63,211 nt of DNA, taken from positions 1 through 63,211 of the forward strand of contig JAZDJP010000013.1 of the NCBI GenBank assembly GCA_043803805.1, read 5' to 3'. The position numbers and the translations under genes are program-made. Positions 1-8,523 of the stretch are shown in pieces. The stretch comes from JAZDJP01 sp043803805 (lineage in GTDB: Bacteria; Planctomycetota; JAZDJP01). A model generated the notes under the pieces. The model ran no database searches and was not told where the DNA came from. It saw only the letters and a program-made list of their open reading frames with translations. Every line of letters begins with the position of its first letter. Position 1 is the first letter of the stretch.

Positions 1-450
1 TTTTCCCGCCTGGGAAAGTTTCGAGATGTCGAGATAGGACCGCTTTTCCATTTTGGTCGGGTAGATCTGGATGGCCAGCCCCAGACGCGGCGGCCGGTAG
101 GGATGGTATTCCGTGATGCCCGCGACGACGACGGCGTCCACCTGGAGGGCGCGCCCGAGGCGGATGGCGTCCTCCGGACCCGCCAGGGGATTTTTGGCGT
201 CGCTCATCGCCTTCCGGACGGCCTCCGGGGAAACCAGTTCGAACCCCTTGAACTTGGCGAATTCCGTGTAGAACACCTGCCCGAGAACCTCGGTGTCGAG
301 TTTCCGCTCGGTCGTGAGATTCATGAGCGGCGCGATGGCGAAGGTTTTCAATTCCGGATAGGGATTGGACGGATTGTCCGGCATGGGCGCCACGCACCCC
401 CCCTCCGCCCCGAGAAGTACAAGCCCCATCGCCACCAGAAGGAATCTCAT
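1..450 (-). CDS. Putative lipoprotein, CsgG/LpoB-like fold (3' end outside window)
   Basis: Read from the minus strand, an ATG at 450 opens a frame that stays open for 150 codons to the window edge, so the C-terminus is missing. The N-terminus is a short positively charged and hydrophobic signal with a cysteine near residue 19 (EGGC), a weak lipobox. After it come segments such as FAIAPLMNLT, FYTEFAKFKGFELVSPEAV and LQVDAVVVAGITEY. These follow the pattern of small periplasmic lipoproteins that share the CsgG/LpoB/DUF799-type alpha-beta fold: a 'tidy up conserved substrate' strand, a helix, then 'VDAVVxGxI'. The role is unknown. Such proteins often sit in secretion or envelope assemblies. The fold assignment is inferred from pattern only. 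Confidence 0.6.
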   Translation of the reverse strand, partial: MRFLLVAMGLVLLGAEGGCVAPMPDNPSNPYPELKTFAIAPLMNLTTERKLDTEVLGQVFYTEFAKFKGFELVSPEAVRKAMSDAKNPLAGPEDAIRLGRALQVDAVVVAGITEYHPYRPPRLGLAIQIYPTKMEKRSYLDISKLSQAGK

Positions 451-577
451 GCGGGGAATCCTACCATGCCCGGCGGGGAATGGCAATGGGAAGCAAACGC
501 GAGACGCAAAAGGCAGATGGAATCAACAATCGGCACAACACCGGATAATGATCAAAATACGACCAGAGTCATCTACA

Positions 578-1159
578 TCACATCCAGAACGGCTTCTTCC
601 TTTTCCTCACGAGTTCGGCTAGTGTTCCCTTTGATAGGGTAGAATTTGGTCGAGAATGTTTTATTAACGCCTTCTTAACATATTCCCGGATCTCGCGATG
701 AATAACGCCTGAATCGATTGTTAAAATATCCAAGAGATACCTCTTGCATTTTGCATCTCCTTGCTTGAACTTCCAAACAAGACTGCCAATGGCGTGGTCT
801 GAAATATCCTCCCCGTAAAACCTCCAGGCCAAATATGCAATCTGATCCGTGGTCAATTCCGATCTGCACCCAAGCGTAGAAAGACAACCGTCGATCCCCA
901 ATCGGGTTCGCTTGCAATATTTATAGGCATCCGATATCACATCCCTTGGACAATTCGGATGATCTAAAATTTCCGCAACAACTTCGAACGGTACCCATTC
1001 CTTTGGCTTGTGCTTCTGATAAAGCGCACGCAATTCCCGCGCAGATAAATCTTTCGGCAACGCAAGAACCCAACTCGAATGAGTCCGTTCATACTTCCTA
1101 ATTGTCGAGGAAGAACCTGCCCAAGGATAACATCCGGCCGAACAGTGTTTTCTAGACAT
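578..1159 (-). CDS. Hypothetical protein (193 aa)
   Basis: A lower-GC frame of 193 codons starting at an ATG (1159) with a GGAGA sequence about 11 nt upstream. A longer version would need a TTG at 1177. The protein is soluble, basic at the C-terminus (KRKK) and helix-rich, with stretches like AEILDHPNCPRDVISDAYKYC that resemble leucine-rich-variant or HEAT-type helical hairpins. There is no signal peptide or membrane segment. I do not recognise the family. Base composition is clearly more AT-rich than the neighbouring genes, which suggests recent acquisition. The coding call rests on the long frame, the composition and the lack of a better frame. Confidence 0.55.
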   Translation of the reverse strand: MSRKHCSAGCYPWAGSSSTIRKYERTHSSWVLALPKDLSARELRALYQKHKPKEWVPFEVVAEILDHPNCPRDVISDAYKYCKRTRLGIDGCLSTLGCRSELTTDQIAYLAWRFYGEDISDHAIGSLVWKFKQGDAKCKRYLLDILTIDSGVIHREIREYVKKALIKHSRPNSTLSKGTLAELVRKRKKPFWM

Positions 1160-1197
1160 TGAAAAGTGTCTCCACAACCATAAATTCTCCGTTCATA

Positions 1198-1222
1198 GAT
1201 AGGGGAACGCCGTGCCCCTATC
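1198..1222. terminator. Perfect 8-bp hairpin, candidate terminator
   Basis: GATAGGGG and CCCCTATC form a perfect 8-bp stem around a 9-nt loop, between the aldo/keto reductase stop codon and the upstream end of the hypothetical gene. There is no clear T-run, so termination is uncertain. A run of ten C lies beside it at 1231-1240. Confidence 0.35.
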
Positions 1223-1265
1223 GAAACACGCCCCCCCCCCCTCATCCGACGAATTGCCTCCGAGA

Positions 1266-2225
1266 TTATGGTCCGGAAAGAATATCGTCGATGGCTCGCA
1301 ATTCCTCCGGCCTGAATTCCCGATTCTCTAGCGCCCCGACGGCGGCGTCCACCTGGTCGGGGCCGCTCGCCCCGATGAGGGCGCTCGTCACTTCCGAACG
1401 GCGCAGAACCCAGGCGATGGCCATTTGCGCGAGGGTCTGCCCGCGCATCCGGGCGAGATCGTTCAGACGGCGGATCCGGTCCAGGCGTTCCGGCGTGATC
1501 TGGTCGGGTTTCAGGAATCCGTGCGCCTTCGAGGCGCGCGACCCGGCGGGTATGCCCCCCAGATATTTATCCGTGAGCAACCCCTGCGCCAGCGGCGAAA
1601 AGACGATGCAGCCGATCCTCTCCGCGGCAAGCGTTTCCAAAAGCCCCTCCTCCGGCTTGCGAACGAACAGGTTATACTTGGGCTGGTGCAGGAGGCAGGG
1701 CGTTCCGAATGCGCGAAGTCCTTTCGCGGCGTCGCGCGTGAGGTCCGGCGGATAGGACGAGATGGCGGCGTAAAGCGCTTTCCCCGACCGGACGATGTCG
1801 GCCAGGGCCCCGAGCGATTCCTCCATCGGCGTTTCCGGATCGGGCCGGTGGTGATAAAAGACATCCACGTAATCCAAGCCCATCCGCCGCAAGCTCTGAT
1901 CCAGACTGGCGATGAGCGATTTCCGCGAGCCTCCGTCGCCGTACGGCCCGGTCCACATCCGAAACCCGGCCTTGGTCGAGATGACCATTTCATCGCGACG
2001 GCCGGCGAAATCCAACTTCAGAATCCGGCCGAAATTCTCCTCTGCCGACCCCGGCGGCGGGCCATAATTGTTGGCCAGATCGAAATGCGTGATGCCGCGA
2101 TCGAAGGCGCGGCGAAGGATGACTCTCGCGGTTTCGAAATCGTCCACGCCGCCGAAATTGTGCCAGAGACCGAGGGACACGGCCGGCAGTTTCAACCCGC
2201 TCTTTCCGCAGCGGTTGTAAATCAT
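1266..2225 (-). CDS. Aldo/keto reductase, L-glyceraldehyde-3-phosphate reductase (YghZ/Gpr) type
   Basis: Predicted NADPH-dependent cytoplasmic reductase of 319 residues. The N-terminus (YNRCGKSGLKLPAVSLGLWH) is the signature of the YghZ/Kv-beta branch of aldo/keto reductases. That branch reduces L-glyceraldehyde 3-phosphate and other toxic aldehydes such as methylglyoxal. The catalytic tetrad is visible: Asp49, Tyr54, Lys85 and a His at 125/126. The C-terminal segment ALIGASGPDQV is the cofactor-binding region. I chose the start at 2225 because it matches the family N-terminus; the frame is open further upstream, but that part overlaps the preceding gene. It follows the parvulin-like gene by 7 nt, so the two are probably co-transcribed. 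The exact substrate is not shown. Confidence 0.88.
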   Translation of the reverse strand: MIYNRCGKSGLKLPAVSLGLWHNFGGVDDFETARVILRRAFDRGITHFDLANNYGPPPGSAEENFGRILKLDFAGRRDEMVISTKAGFRMWTGPYGDGGSRKSLIASLDQSLRRMGLDYVDVFYHHRPDPETPMEESLGALADIVRSGKALYAAISSYPPDLTRDAAKGLRAFGTPCLLHQPKYNLFVRKPEEGLLETLAAERIGCIVFSPLAQGLLTDKYLGGIPAGSRASKAHGFLKPDQITPERLDRIRRLNDLARMRGQTLAQMAIAWVLRRSEVTSALIGASGPDQVDAAVGALENREFRPEELRAIDDILSGP

Positions 2226-2232
2226 TCCGTTT

Positions 2233-3447
2233 TCACTCCACGCCGCCGCCGTCCGGTTCATGGCGCTCCGGGGCGCCGGCAGGTTTTCCCTCGACGGCCC
2301 CCGGGTCGAGGATTTCCGCCGGGAAGCGTTTGCGGAGGTCCGGAAGGACATCCTCCCGCTTTTTCGTCTCCTTGAGGGTCGGATTCACCCCCAGTTTTGC
2401 CAGATAATCATTGATGATCCGAAGGCGGATAAGGGGGTTCCGAGCCACCCCCGCCGCGAGGGCGGCGCGGAACAAATTCTCCTCGTCGCTCCCGGCGCCC
2501 TCCGCGCCGGCCAGTTCCTTCCGGAGCCCCGCGTCGAGCCCCTGTTGCTTTTCCCCGATCAATAAAAACCGCGCGCGCGCCCGGCATTCCGCGAAGGGTT
2601 TCCGGACCGGGTCCTTCCGCTCCCGCACCCGGGCGAGGACGAACCGGCCGCCGTTCTTGAGCACCTTCGTGACGCCGCCCGCGGGAAGTTCGATAACCTC
2701 CGCGAGTCCCATGACGGCAAATAACGCATTGTCCCCTTTCTTCACCCACCCGCCGCTGCGCCAGGCGAGCGATTCCGGCTTGGTGCGCCCCGCCTCGGCC
2801 TCCGCCTCCGTCGTCCCAAGGGGAAATTCGCAGATTTCCACGTCCACCTCGGCCGGATCGGTGAATTCCTCCGGGTGGGCGTCGTAATATTTCTCCAATT
2901 CCTCGTCGGAAAACGATCGCGGCTCGATTTTCGCGGTGGTGCGGCTGGAACGGAACTCGCCGACGATCCGCGACCGGATGTATGCGTCGTTCAACATGCC
3001 GTCGGCCAGCGCCGCCTGGAAGACGGTTTCGTCGTCAATCGCCTCCGCAAGAACCTGCCGGCGCTCCTCCGGCGTGAGATCGCCCACGGCCCTGTTCAAC
3101 CGGTTGGCGCGCTTCAGAAGGTACCGGTCGAGTTCCGCCTTCCCGATGCCGCCCGGGCCCACCTTCACCACCCGGTCCGGAGGCGGGGGCGGCGCCGGCA
3201 CAGAGGACGGCGCGGACGCGGCGAAGGCGGCCGTCCCGGCATCGCGCCGGACGGACTTGATGCTTTTCGCCTCCAGAGTGACGACGCCCGACGAAATCTT
3301 GAGAGTGACCCCCTTGGGCGTCTCCTCGATGATCTCGCCGCGGAACCGCGACCCGTTTTTCAGCACCACCTCATCGGCCCGGATTCCCGCCGCCAAAACC
3401 AAGGAAAGGCCGGCGACGGAACGCCAAAAGACATTCCGATTGCACAT
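2233..3447 (-). CDS. Secreted LSM-like/parvulin-type foldase (SurA/PpiC-like)
   Basis: 404-residue protein with a signal peptide (about 1-24, ending GIRA-DE). An LSM-like beta domain follows (about 25-70: DEVVLKNGSRFRGEIIEETP, then VVTLEAKSIKSVRR). After a proline-rich linker comes a SurA/PpiC-like helical region with 'DLTPEERRQVLAEAIDDE' and 'YYDAHPEEFTDPAEV', then a degraded parvulin-like module (about 200-280). It probably acts in the periplasm as a chaperone or peptidyl-prolyl isomerase for exported proteins. The LSM-like plus parvulin combination is unusual compared with E. coli SurA. The active-site residues of the isomerase domain are not clearly preserved, so it may be a chaperone only. 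It overlaps no neighbour and lies 7 nt upstream of the reductase. Confidence 0.65.
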   Translation of the reverse strand: MCNRNVFWRSVAGLSLVLAAGIRADEVVLKNGSRFRGEIIEETPKGVTLKISSGVVTLEAKSIKSVRRDAGTAAFAASAPSSVPAPPPPPDRVVKVGPGGIGKAELDRYLLKRANRLNRAVGDLTPEERRQVLAEAIDDETVFQAALADGMLNDAYIRSRIVGEFRSSRTTAKIEPRSFSDEELEKYYDAHPEEFTDPAEVDVEICEFPLGTTEAEAEAGRTKPESLAWRSGGWVKKGDNALFAVMGLAEVIELPAGGVTKVLKNGGRFVLARVRERKDPVRKPFAECRARARFLLIGEKQQGLDAGLRKELAGAEGAGSDEENLFRAALAAGVARNPLIRLRIINDYLAKLGVNPTLKETKKREDVLPDLRKRFPAEILDPGAVEGKPAGAPERHEPDGGGVE

Positions 3448-3540
3448 GGTTTTCCCCCTCCCGTTCCCTGATTATAAACCGGGATGCGGGAGAAACAACC
3501 CCTGCCAGCCATCCGGGGAATTCCCAGGGGATAAAACCAC

Positions 3541-3570
3541 GGGCCGCGGAAGGTTTCCCTTCCGCGGCCC
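3541..3570 (-). terminator. Intrinsic terminator of the TolB-like gene
   Basis: A perfect 13-bp inverted repeat (GGGCCGCGGAAGG with its complement) closes a 4-nt loop. On the minus strand it is followed by GTGGTTTTATC, a short T-rich tail. It lies 43 nt downstream of the TolB-like stop codon. Confidence 0.65.
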
Positions 3571-3612
3571 GTCCGATTCCGAGTTTCCGTCCTCTTCCGT
3601 GTTTCCGTGGTG

Positions 3613-4644
3613 TTATCGGCCCGCCAGCAACTCCATCCCGATCGGGCTCACGCTCCAGATGTTCTGCCGCCCGCCGCGGGTGGAGCTGAAGAAGATGCGG
3701 CCGTCCGGCGCCCATGTCGGCCCCCACTCGGGCTCCGCCGTGGTCGTAAGCCGGATCAGATTCGCGCCGTTTCCATCCACGACCCAGATGTCATCGCCTT
3801 TCCAGATCCGCTTCTCCTTTTTCGACGCGGGGCTCTGATGGACTGTCGCGAAGGCGATCTTGGATCCATCCGCACTCCAAGCCGGATTGATGGCCGCCCA
3901 CTCCCGGCTCGCGATGACCTCGGTCAGGCGATTGCCCTCGAGATCCATCGTCCAGATGGAGTACCAGTGCTCCCCTCGCTGGCGGGCCTTCTGGAAGGCA
4001 ATGCGGTCGCCCTTGGGGGACCAGACCGGGAAAAGCCCGGCGCCGATGTCGGTCTGGATGTGATTCTCCAGATCCATCACCCAGATCCGCCACTCCTGAT
4101 AGACGTCGTCCCAGGAGCAGTAGGCGATCCGCTTGCCGTCCGGGGACCAGGTCGGATGGATCTCGTCGGCGACGCTCTTGGTGACCTGCCAGCTCGCCTC
4201 GCGTCCGTCCAGCGTCGTGACGAAAAGGTCCCAGTTGCCGTTCCGGTCCGAGGCGTAAATGATACGTTTGCCATCCGGCGAGAACCGGGGATGCATGTTC
4301 TGGGCGGGGTCGGAAATCAGGACGGACACAGCCGTCCCGCCGACGGGCTTTGTGTAGATCTGGGGGTTCTCGCTGTGCTGGGTGGAGGAGAAGAGGATCG
4401 TCTTGCCGTCGGGTGAAACGCTGACATCGAAATCCTCGCCGACCTCGGAGTACGTGTGCTGGGTGAGCCCGCGGTAGGCCGCGCCCTTGAACAGGGGCGG
4501 GGCCGCGATGCCCGCCTGGCCCGCGGCGATTTCCGCCGGTTCGCCGGCCGTGGCTTTCGGCGCCGGCGACGACCCGCCGGCGGCCACGCACCCGGCCAAT
4601 CCCAGCGCGAACATCCCGACGGTGAAGATTCGGAATTCCTTCAT
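3613..4644 (-). CDS. TolB-like beta-propeller lipoprotein (PD40/WD40 repeats)
   Basis: 343-residue lipoprotein. The signal sequence MKEFRIFTVGMFALGLAGC has a good lipobox (LAGC, Cys19). The start at 4644 is supported by AGAAGGAGAA 8-10 nt upstream. The mature part is a TolB/PD40 propeller: repeated units such as FSPDGKRIIYASDRNGNWDL, WSPDGKRIAYCSWDD, WSPKGDRIAF, WSADGSKIAFA and WAPDGRIFFSSTRGGR. Proteins of this type bind partners in the periplasm, as TolB binds Pal. No tol-pal genes are adjacent, so this is a stand-alone paralogue and its partner is unknown. A strong terminator hairpin follows. Confidence 0.8.
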   Translation of the reverse strand: MKEFRIFTVGMFALGLAGCVAAGGSSPAPKATAGEPAEIAAGQAGIAAPPLFKGAAYRGLTQHTYSEVGEDFDVSVSPDGKTILFSSTQHSENPQIYTKPVGGTAVSVLISDPAQNMHPRFSPDGKRIIYASDRNGNWDLFVTTLDGREASWQVTKSVADEIHPTWSPDGKRIAYCSWDDVYQEWRIWVMDLENHIQTDIGAGLFPVWSPKGDRIAFQKARQRGEHWYSIWTMDLEGNRLTEVIASREWAAINPAWSADGSKIAFATVHQSPASKKEKRIWKGDDIWVVDGNGANLIRLTTTAEPEWGPTWAPDGRIFFSSTRGGRQNIWSVSPIGMELLAGR

Positions 4645-4789
4645 GGCAGTTCTCCTTCTATGTTCCCTCTTGACGAAACGCCCTCCCCGGCGTACTATCA
4701 TATCCGGGGACAAGGCCCTCGGGCTCTGGCACCACTACTTACTGTTCGTCAGAGTCCCGCGGCCACTTTACGTTTTTCGGGAATTATTT

Positions 4790-5014
4790 ATGACCCGACC
4801 CATATCGTCCGTGGGGAGCGATATGCTCCGCGCCAACCTCCTGGCGCCTTCCCAGGCGAAACCGCCGGCGGCCGCGAGCGTCGAACGCTCGCGGGAGATG
4901 GAAAAGGCGGACGAGTCCCGGGAACGCGACAAGAAGACGAGAATGGCCGATGAGGTGTCCGCGGGAGACAAACGCAACGCCCTCCCGGGACGTTTCATCG
5001 ACGTCCTCGCGTAG
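4790..5014 (+). CDS. Small hydrophilic protein upstream of fliD (74 aa)
   Basis: A frame of 74 codons from an ATG at 4790, ending 70 nt before the fliD start. The product is very polar (a Glu/Arg/Lys/Asp-rich middle, RSREMEKADESRERDKK) and ends in a more conserved-looking PGRFIDVLA. There is no membrane segment. I do not recognise it. Its position directly before fliD, on the same strand, suggests a small flagellum-associated protein. The family is unknown and it could also be a non-coding leader. Confidence 0.4.
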   Translation: MTRPISSVGSDMLRANLLAPSQAKPPAAASVERSREMEKADESRERDKKTRMADEVSAGDKRNALPGRFIDVLA

Positions 5015-5084
5015 ACGCGGGCAACCGCCCCGGTATCAAACCACCGCCAGGGAAGGCGGCGGATTACCCGGAGTATTCCGGCCC

Positions 5085-7121
5085 ATGGTAAACGGAATTA
5101 CCATCGGGGGTTCATCCGTATTCGCCCCCCCGCGTTTGTCCGGAGTCGTGGTCCGTCCGCCCGCGACGCCGGAAACGCCCCTTCCGAAGACCCCGGAACC
5201 GGAGTCCCCGGCCGTGCGGCCGCGGACCGGAGAATCCGGCGTCCCGGGCGGGGTGCGGGCAACGCCCGCCAGCGCCACCATCCACGTCTACGCCCTTGAG
5301 CGCCAGCACCTTCCGGCCCAGCGACGGCGGATCGAGGCGGCGGATCTCGAAATCCTCGATCAGCACGTCACCCTGAAATTCGCCTTCGTCGAGGGGAACC
5401 GCGTCGTGGCCGTGGGCGGACGGACCGAAACGACCTTCTCCAGCCCCGCCGGGGAGGCGCCCCGAATGCTCCGGGAACTGGCGGTCATGTCCGACACCGC
5501 CTCCCTCCCGGAGGATATGCGCGACGGCCTGCGCGACCCGGCGGTGGTCCTGGGCATGTCCCAGAAGGCCGTGCCGGCGCTCATTCTCCTCGACGGGTAC
5601 GGATCCGCCCTCAAACTCTGGCTGGAACGCCAGGAGATCCTCGCGCGGACCGCGCCACGTCCGATCGAGACCATTCGGGAGCAAACCGGCCGGATTCGCA
5701 CGCTCTTCACCGGGGCGACCGGCCCCCTCGAGACGAAACTCGGCGACCTGCAAATACGGGTGGCCGGCCTTCTCGACGGAGATGCGTTCAACGCCCGCCG
5801 GGGCGAGTCCAGCCAGCCGGACCGCGTCACCGTGGAAACGGGCCCGTCGACCGCCCCCGGCGCGTACCGGGTGGAGGTGCGCCACCCCGCGACGGCCCAG
5901 TCGGTCGCCTCCGATTCCGCGAGCGACCGCGCGGCGGCCCTCGGGTATTCGGGGAACATCCTCATCAACGGGAAGACGCTCGTCGTGTGGACGAAGGATT
6001 CCCTCGCCGATCTCCGAAATCTCATCAACCGCGGGGAGGACGCCAACGGCAACGGGCGGATGGACACCGAGGACGCGAACGGCAACCACCTCCTGGACGC
6101 CGGCGAGGACCTCGACGCCAACGGCGAAATCGACCCCGTGGAGGACCGGAACGGCAACCGCGTCCTCGACGCGGCGGAAACCCCTTTCGGCGTCCGGGCG
6201 CGGATTGACGACCGGAACCGCCTCGTCCTCGAGGCCCTCCGGCCCGCGGAAACCATTGCGTTCCAGGATCCCGACCGTATTCTGCGCGACCTCGGGTTCG
6301 CGGCGGAAAGCCCCCTGAAGGAACTCGCCTGGAAAAACGTCCTGGCGGCCCCGGCCGAGGGGGATGTGACGGTGGACGGCGCGGCGTCCCGGATCGCATC
6401 GAACACCGCGGAGCATCTCATCCCGGGCGCGACACTGGGAATCCGCGCCGCGACGGAAACCCCCGCCACCGTGTCGGTCACCGCGGACACGGCGGCGGCC
6501 GCCGCGGCCGTAAGGGGATTTGCGGAGAACTTCAACGGCGTCATGGAGACGCTGAACGGCCTCGTCGGGACCGGAGGACTGCTCACCCGCGACAAGACGC
6601 TTCAAGACGCCTGGCTCGATCTCACCCGGAACACCCGGGAACCGGTGGCGGGCCGGCCGGCCGGATCGGACGAGCTCGCGGACATCGGGGTCGCGCCCGT
6701 CCGCCGGGAGCGGCTCACGTTCACCGAGCCGGCGGTCGCGACGGCGCTCATACGCCTGCGCAGCGACCTCACGGGCATGTTCGATCGCGCGGGGAACGCC
6801 CCCGCCGTGGCGCAGTCCCTCGGGGAAATCGGCATCCTCCACCGGGACGACGGGACGCTCGCCGTGGACGATGCCGTCCTGGAAAAGGCGCTCGCGGAGG
6901 ACCCGTCTGCCGTGACCGACCTCTTCCGAAACGCCTTCGACGGCGTCGCGACGCGCCTGTCGCGAACCCTGTCCGGACTTCTCGACGAAACCACGGGATC
7001 CCTGCGCATCCGGGAGAACGTTCTGTCGGAGATCGACTCCGGCGCCCTTACGGAATCCATTCTGGCCACATCGCGGACCCATGAGGAAAGCTACCTCCGG
7101 GCGGCGCTGCTGCTTCGATAA
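5085..7121 (+). CDS. fliD: Flagellar filament cap protein FliD (hook-associated protein 2) with calcium-loop insertion
   Basis: 678-residue FliD-like protein: the cap that polymerises flagellin at the filament tip. It has a typical FliD core: VTVETGPSTAPGAYRVEVRH, a 'hook IN' segment (GYSGNILINGKTLVVW ... DSLADLRNLIN), and the C-terminal FliD domain (FAENFNGVMETLNGL, LGEIGILHRDDGTLAVDD, AVTDLFRNAFDGVATRLSRTL). The start at 5085 gives MVNGITIGG, the expected short FliD N-terminus; an upstream frame to 4950 is less likely. Residues about 316-367 hold four D-x-N-G-N-type loops inserted inside the hook-IN motif. An extra region at about 30-230 is not typical either. No other flagellar gene except perhaps the small upstream one is near. 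Confidence 0.8.
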   Translation: MVNGITIGGSSVFAPPRLSGVVVRPPATPETPLPKTPEPESPAVRPRTGESGVPGGVRATPASATIHVYALERQHLPAQRRRIEAADLEILDQHVTLKFAFVEGNRVVAVGGRTETTFSSPAGEAPRMLRELAVMSDTASLPEDMRDGLRDPAVVLGMSQKAVPALILLDGYGSALKLWLERQEILARTAPRPIETIREQTGRIRTLFTGATGPLETKLGDLQIRVAGLLDGDAFNARRGESSQPDRVTVETGPSTAPGAYRVEVRHPATAQSVASDSASDRAAALGYSGNILINGKTLVVWTKDSLADLRNLINRGEDANGNGRMDTEDANGNHLLDAGEDLDANGEIDPVEDRNGNRVLDAAETPFGVRARIDDRNRLVLEALRPAETIAFQDPDRILRDLGFAAESPLKELAWKNVLAAPAEGDVTVDGAASRIASNTAEHLIPGATLGIRAATETPATVSVTADTAAAAAAVRGFAENFNGVMETLNGLVGTGGLLTRDKTLQDAWLDLTRNTREPVAGRPAGSDELADIGVAPVRRERLTFTEPAVATALIRLRSDLTGMFDRAGNAPAVAQSLGEIGILHRDDGTLAVDDAVLEKALAEDPSAVTDLFRNAFDGVATRLSRTLSGLLDETTGSLRIRENVLSEIDSGALTESILATSRTHEESYLRAALLLR

Positions 7122-7145
7122 TCCCCCGAAGACGTTCAAACGAAC

Positions 7146-7175
7146 GGGGCCCGCGGATTCTTCCCCGCAGGCCCC
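7146..7175 (+). terminator. Hairpin downstream of fliD
   Basis: GGGGCCCGCGG pairs with CCGCAGGCCCC (one mismatch) around an 8-nt loop, 24 nt after the fliD stop codon. It lies between convergent genes and could serve either strand. Confidence 0.55.
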
Positions 7176-7205
7176 TCGTCGCCATTCCTCGCGATTCCGT
7201 GATGA

Positions 7206-8099
7206 TTATTTTACCGTCTTCAACCGTTTGATGAGTTCGGCGATCTTCGCCGGGGCCTCTCCGGGCTTGAGCTGGCAGGTCCCGGCGCCATCGTGGCCGC
7301 CGCCGCCGAATTCCCGGCAAAGGAGCCCAACGTTCACCGGACAGGTCCGGTTGAAAATGCTCTTGCCCACCGCGACGTTGACCGTGGCGCCGCCCTTGCC
7401 GTCGTGAAGGCGCGTCTCCACGTTCCCCTGCGGATGGAGGGTGTAAACGAGAAAGCGGTTTCCGACGATGACGTTCCGCTGGCCGCGGAAGTCCGTGACG
7501 ATGACGTTGCCGTCGGCGCGGCTGTGCTTCTTGAGAAGGACCAGAAACTCGTCCCGTTCCTGCCGCACCCGCTCGCAGCGTTTCTTCACCTCGGGATGCT
7601 GGAGGACCTTCTCGAGCGAGACCTCCTTCACATACTCGACGAGCCACCGGAAGTATTTCTGAAACTCCGGTCCGAAACCCGTCCGCGGGTCAAGGGTGTA
7701 ACCCAGGAGCACCCAGTCCTTCGGATCGGTCACGTCCGCCGGGGTGAGTTTCCCCGAGTCGAACCGATCCACCTCATCCAGAAACGCCTTGTGGCGCGCG
7801 AAATCGGGATGGGCGTAGTGGTCGTGGATGACCCGGGCGCAGGAAGGGGCCACCGCGAAACGCCCCTGGAAGGCGCCGGCGGCGCGGGCCTGCTCGTCCT
7901 GGGAGACGTGATGATCAAACCAGAGCCCGCAGCCGGGAACAAACGGCAGGTTCACGACGACGTCGTCCTTCCCCGCCGCCACCTTTCCGTCCTGGACGTC
8001 CTTCGGGTGGGCAAAACGAATCTCCCGGATGGTCTCGACGTAGGTGAGAAGAAGGGCGCTGGCCAGCCCGTCCAGATCGCCGCGGGTGAGAACGTTCAT
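7206..8099 (-). CDS. DHH/DHHA1-family phosphoesterase
   Basis: 297-residue protein of the DHH superfamily (exopolyphosphatase/nanoRNase-like phosphoesterases). Metal-binding motifs are visible: an N-terminal D8-x-D10-G (RGDLDG), the DHH triplet at 62-64 (WFDHHVS), and the DHHA1 substrate-binding motif EFGGGGHDGAG near residue 265. The middle region (VKKRCERVRQERDEFLVLLK) is helical. It is probably a cytoplasmic Mn2+-dependent hydrolase of short oligonucleotides, cyclic dinucleotide products or related phosphoesters. The sequence alone does not decide which. AGGAGGAG sits just before the ATG. Transcribed on its own. Confidence 0.8.
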   Translation of the reverse strand: MNVLTRGDLDGLASALLLTYVETIREIRFAHPKDVQDGKVAAGKDDVVVNLPFVPGCGLWFDHHVSQDEQARAAGAFQGRFAVAPSCARVIHDHYAHPDFARHKAFLDEVDRFDSGKLTPADVTDPKDWVLLGYTLDPRTGFGPEFQKYFRWLVEYVKEVSLEKVLQHPEVKKRCERVRQERDEFLVLLKKHSRADGNVIVTDFRGQRNVIVGNRFLVYTLHPQGNVETRLHDGKGGATVNVAVGKSIFNRTCPVNVGLLCREFGGGGHDGAGTCQLKPGEAPAKIAELIKRLKTVK

Positions 8100-8404
8100 G
8101 GCTCCTCCTGTGGTATGATCCGCCGTGTCCCGGACATTTTCGCGTTCCGACCGGCCGGGAGTGAAAATATGCCTCCACCTGTGCCGTCGAGAAGTAAATT
8201 ACGAACCCGCTCTTTACAGAGGTGGGAACCGCAAGACGCCGTCGGCGACACCCGGAGGCGCAACCTTCGGCGCGAGATTAGGCTCCCGTGGAATCGTTAT
8301 CGGTTCGAAAATTTCCCCTTCTCTAACGTACACTGCAGAGGCAGGCGCATTGTAGCAAAGCCCGCCCGCCGCGCAAGAAATCATCGGGGGCTTTGAAGAA
8401 CACG

Positions 8405-8455
8405 AATGAAATGCCGAATGGCGAATTCCGAATGCCGAATTCGGAATTTCATCGC
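8405..8455. repeat. Dispersed hairpin element, short copy
   Basis: The arms AATGAAATGCCGAAT (8405-8419) and TCGGAATTTCATCGC (8441-8455) are near inverted repeats. The same two arm sequences occur, identical, at 16071-16085 and 16165-16179 around a different centre. The centre here is itself made of GAATTCCGAATGCCGAATTC-type units. Confidence 0.6.
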
Positions 8456-8487
8456 GCCCCGATAACGCTGGCCAAAACCAAAACCCC

Positions 8488-8512
8488 GTGGTACACTGTT
8501 CACGTGTAGCAC
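8488..8512. promoter_or_regulatory. Candidate autoregulatory operator of the toxin-antitoxin pair
   Basis: GTGGTACAC (8488-8496), a 7-nt spacer, then GTGTAGCAC (8504-8512): an inverted repeat with one mismatch, directly before the AGGAGG ribosome binding site of the antitoxin gene. This is where type II antitoxins with DNA-binding domains usually bind to repress their own operon. No box is clear enough to call a -10. Confidence 0.5.
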
Positions 8513-8523
8513 AGGAGGATGCC

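Larger units (their letters stand above)
8100..8523. other. Intergenic region (424 bp) with repeats and regulatory sites
   Basis: No convincing gene is seen. It holds a perfect 8-bp inverted repeat CAAAGCCC/GGGCTTTG (8356-8363, 8388-8395), a dispersed hairpin element (8405-8455), and the candidate toxin-antitoxin operator (8488-8512). Short frames here lack a ribosome binding site. Confidence 0.6.
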
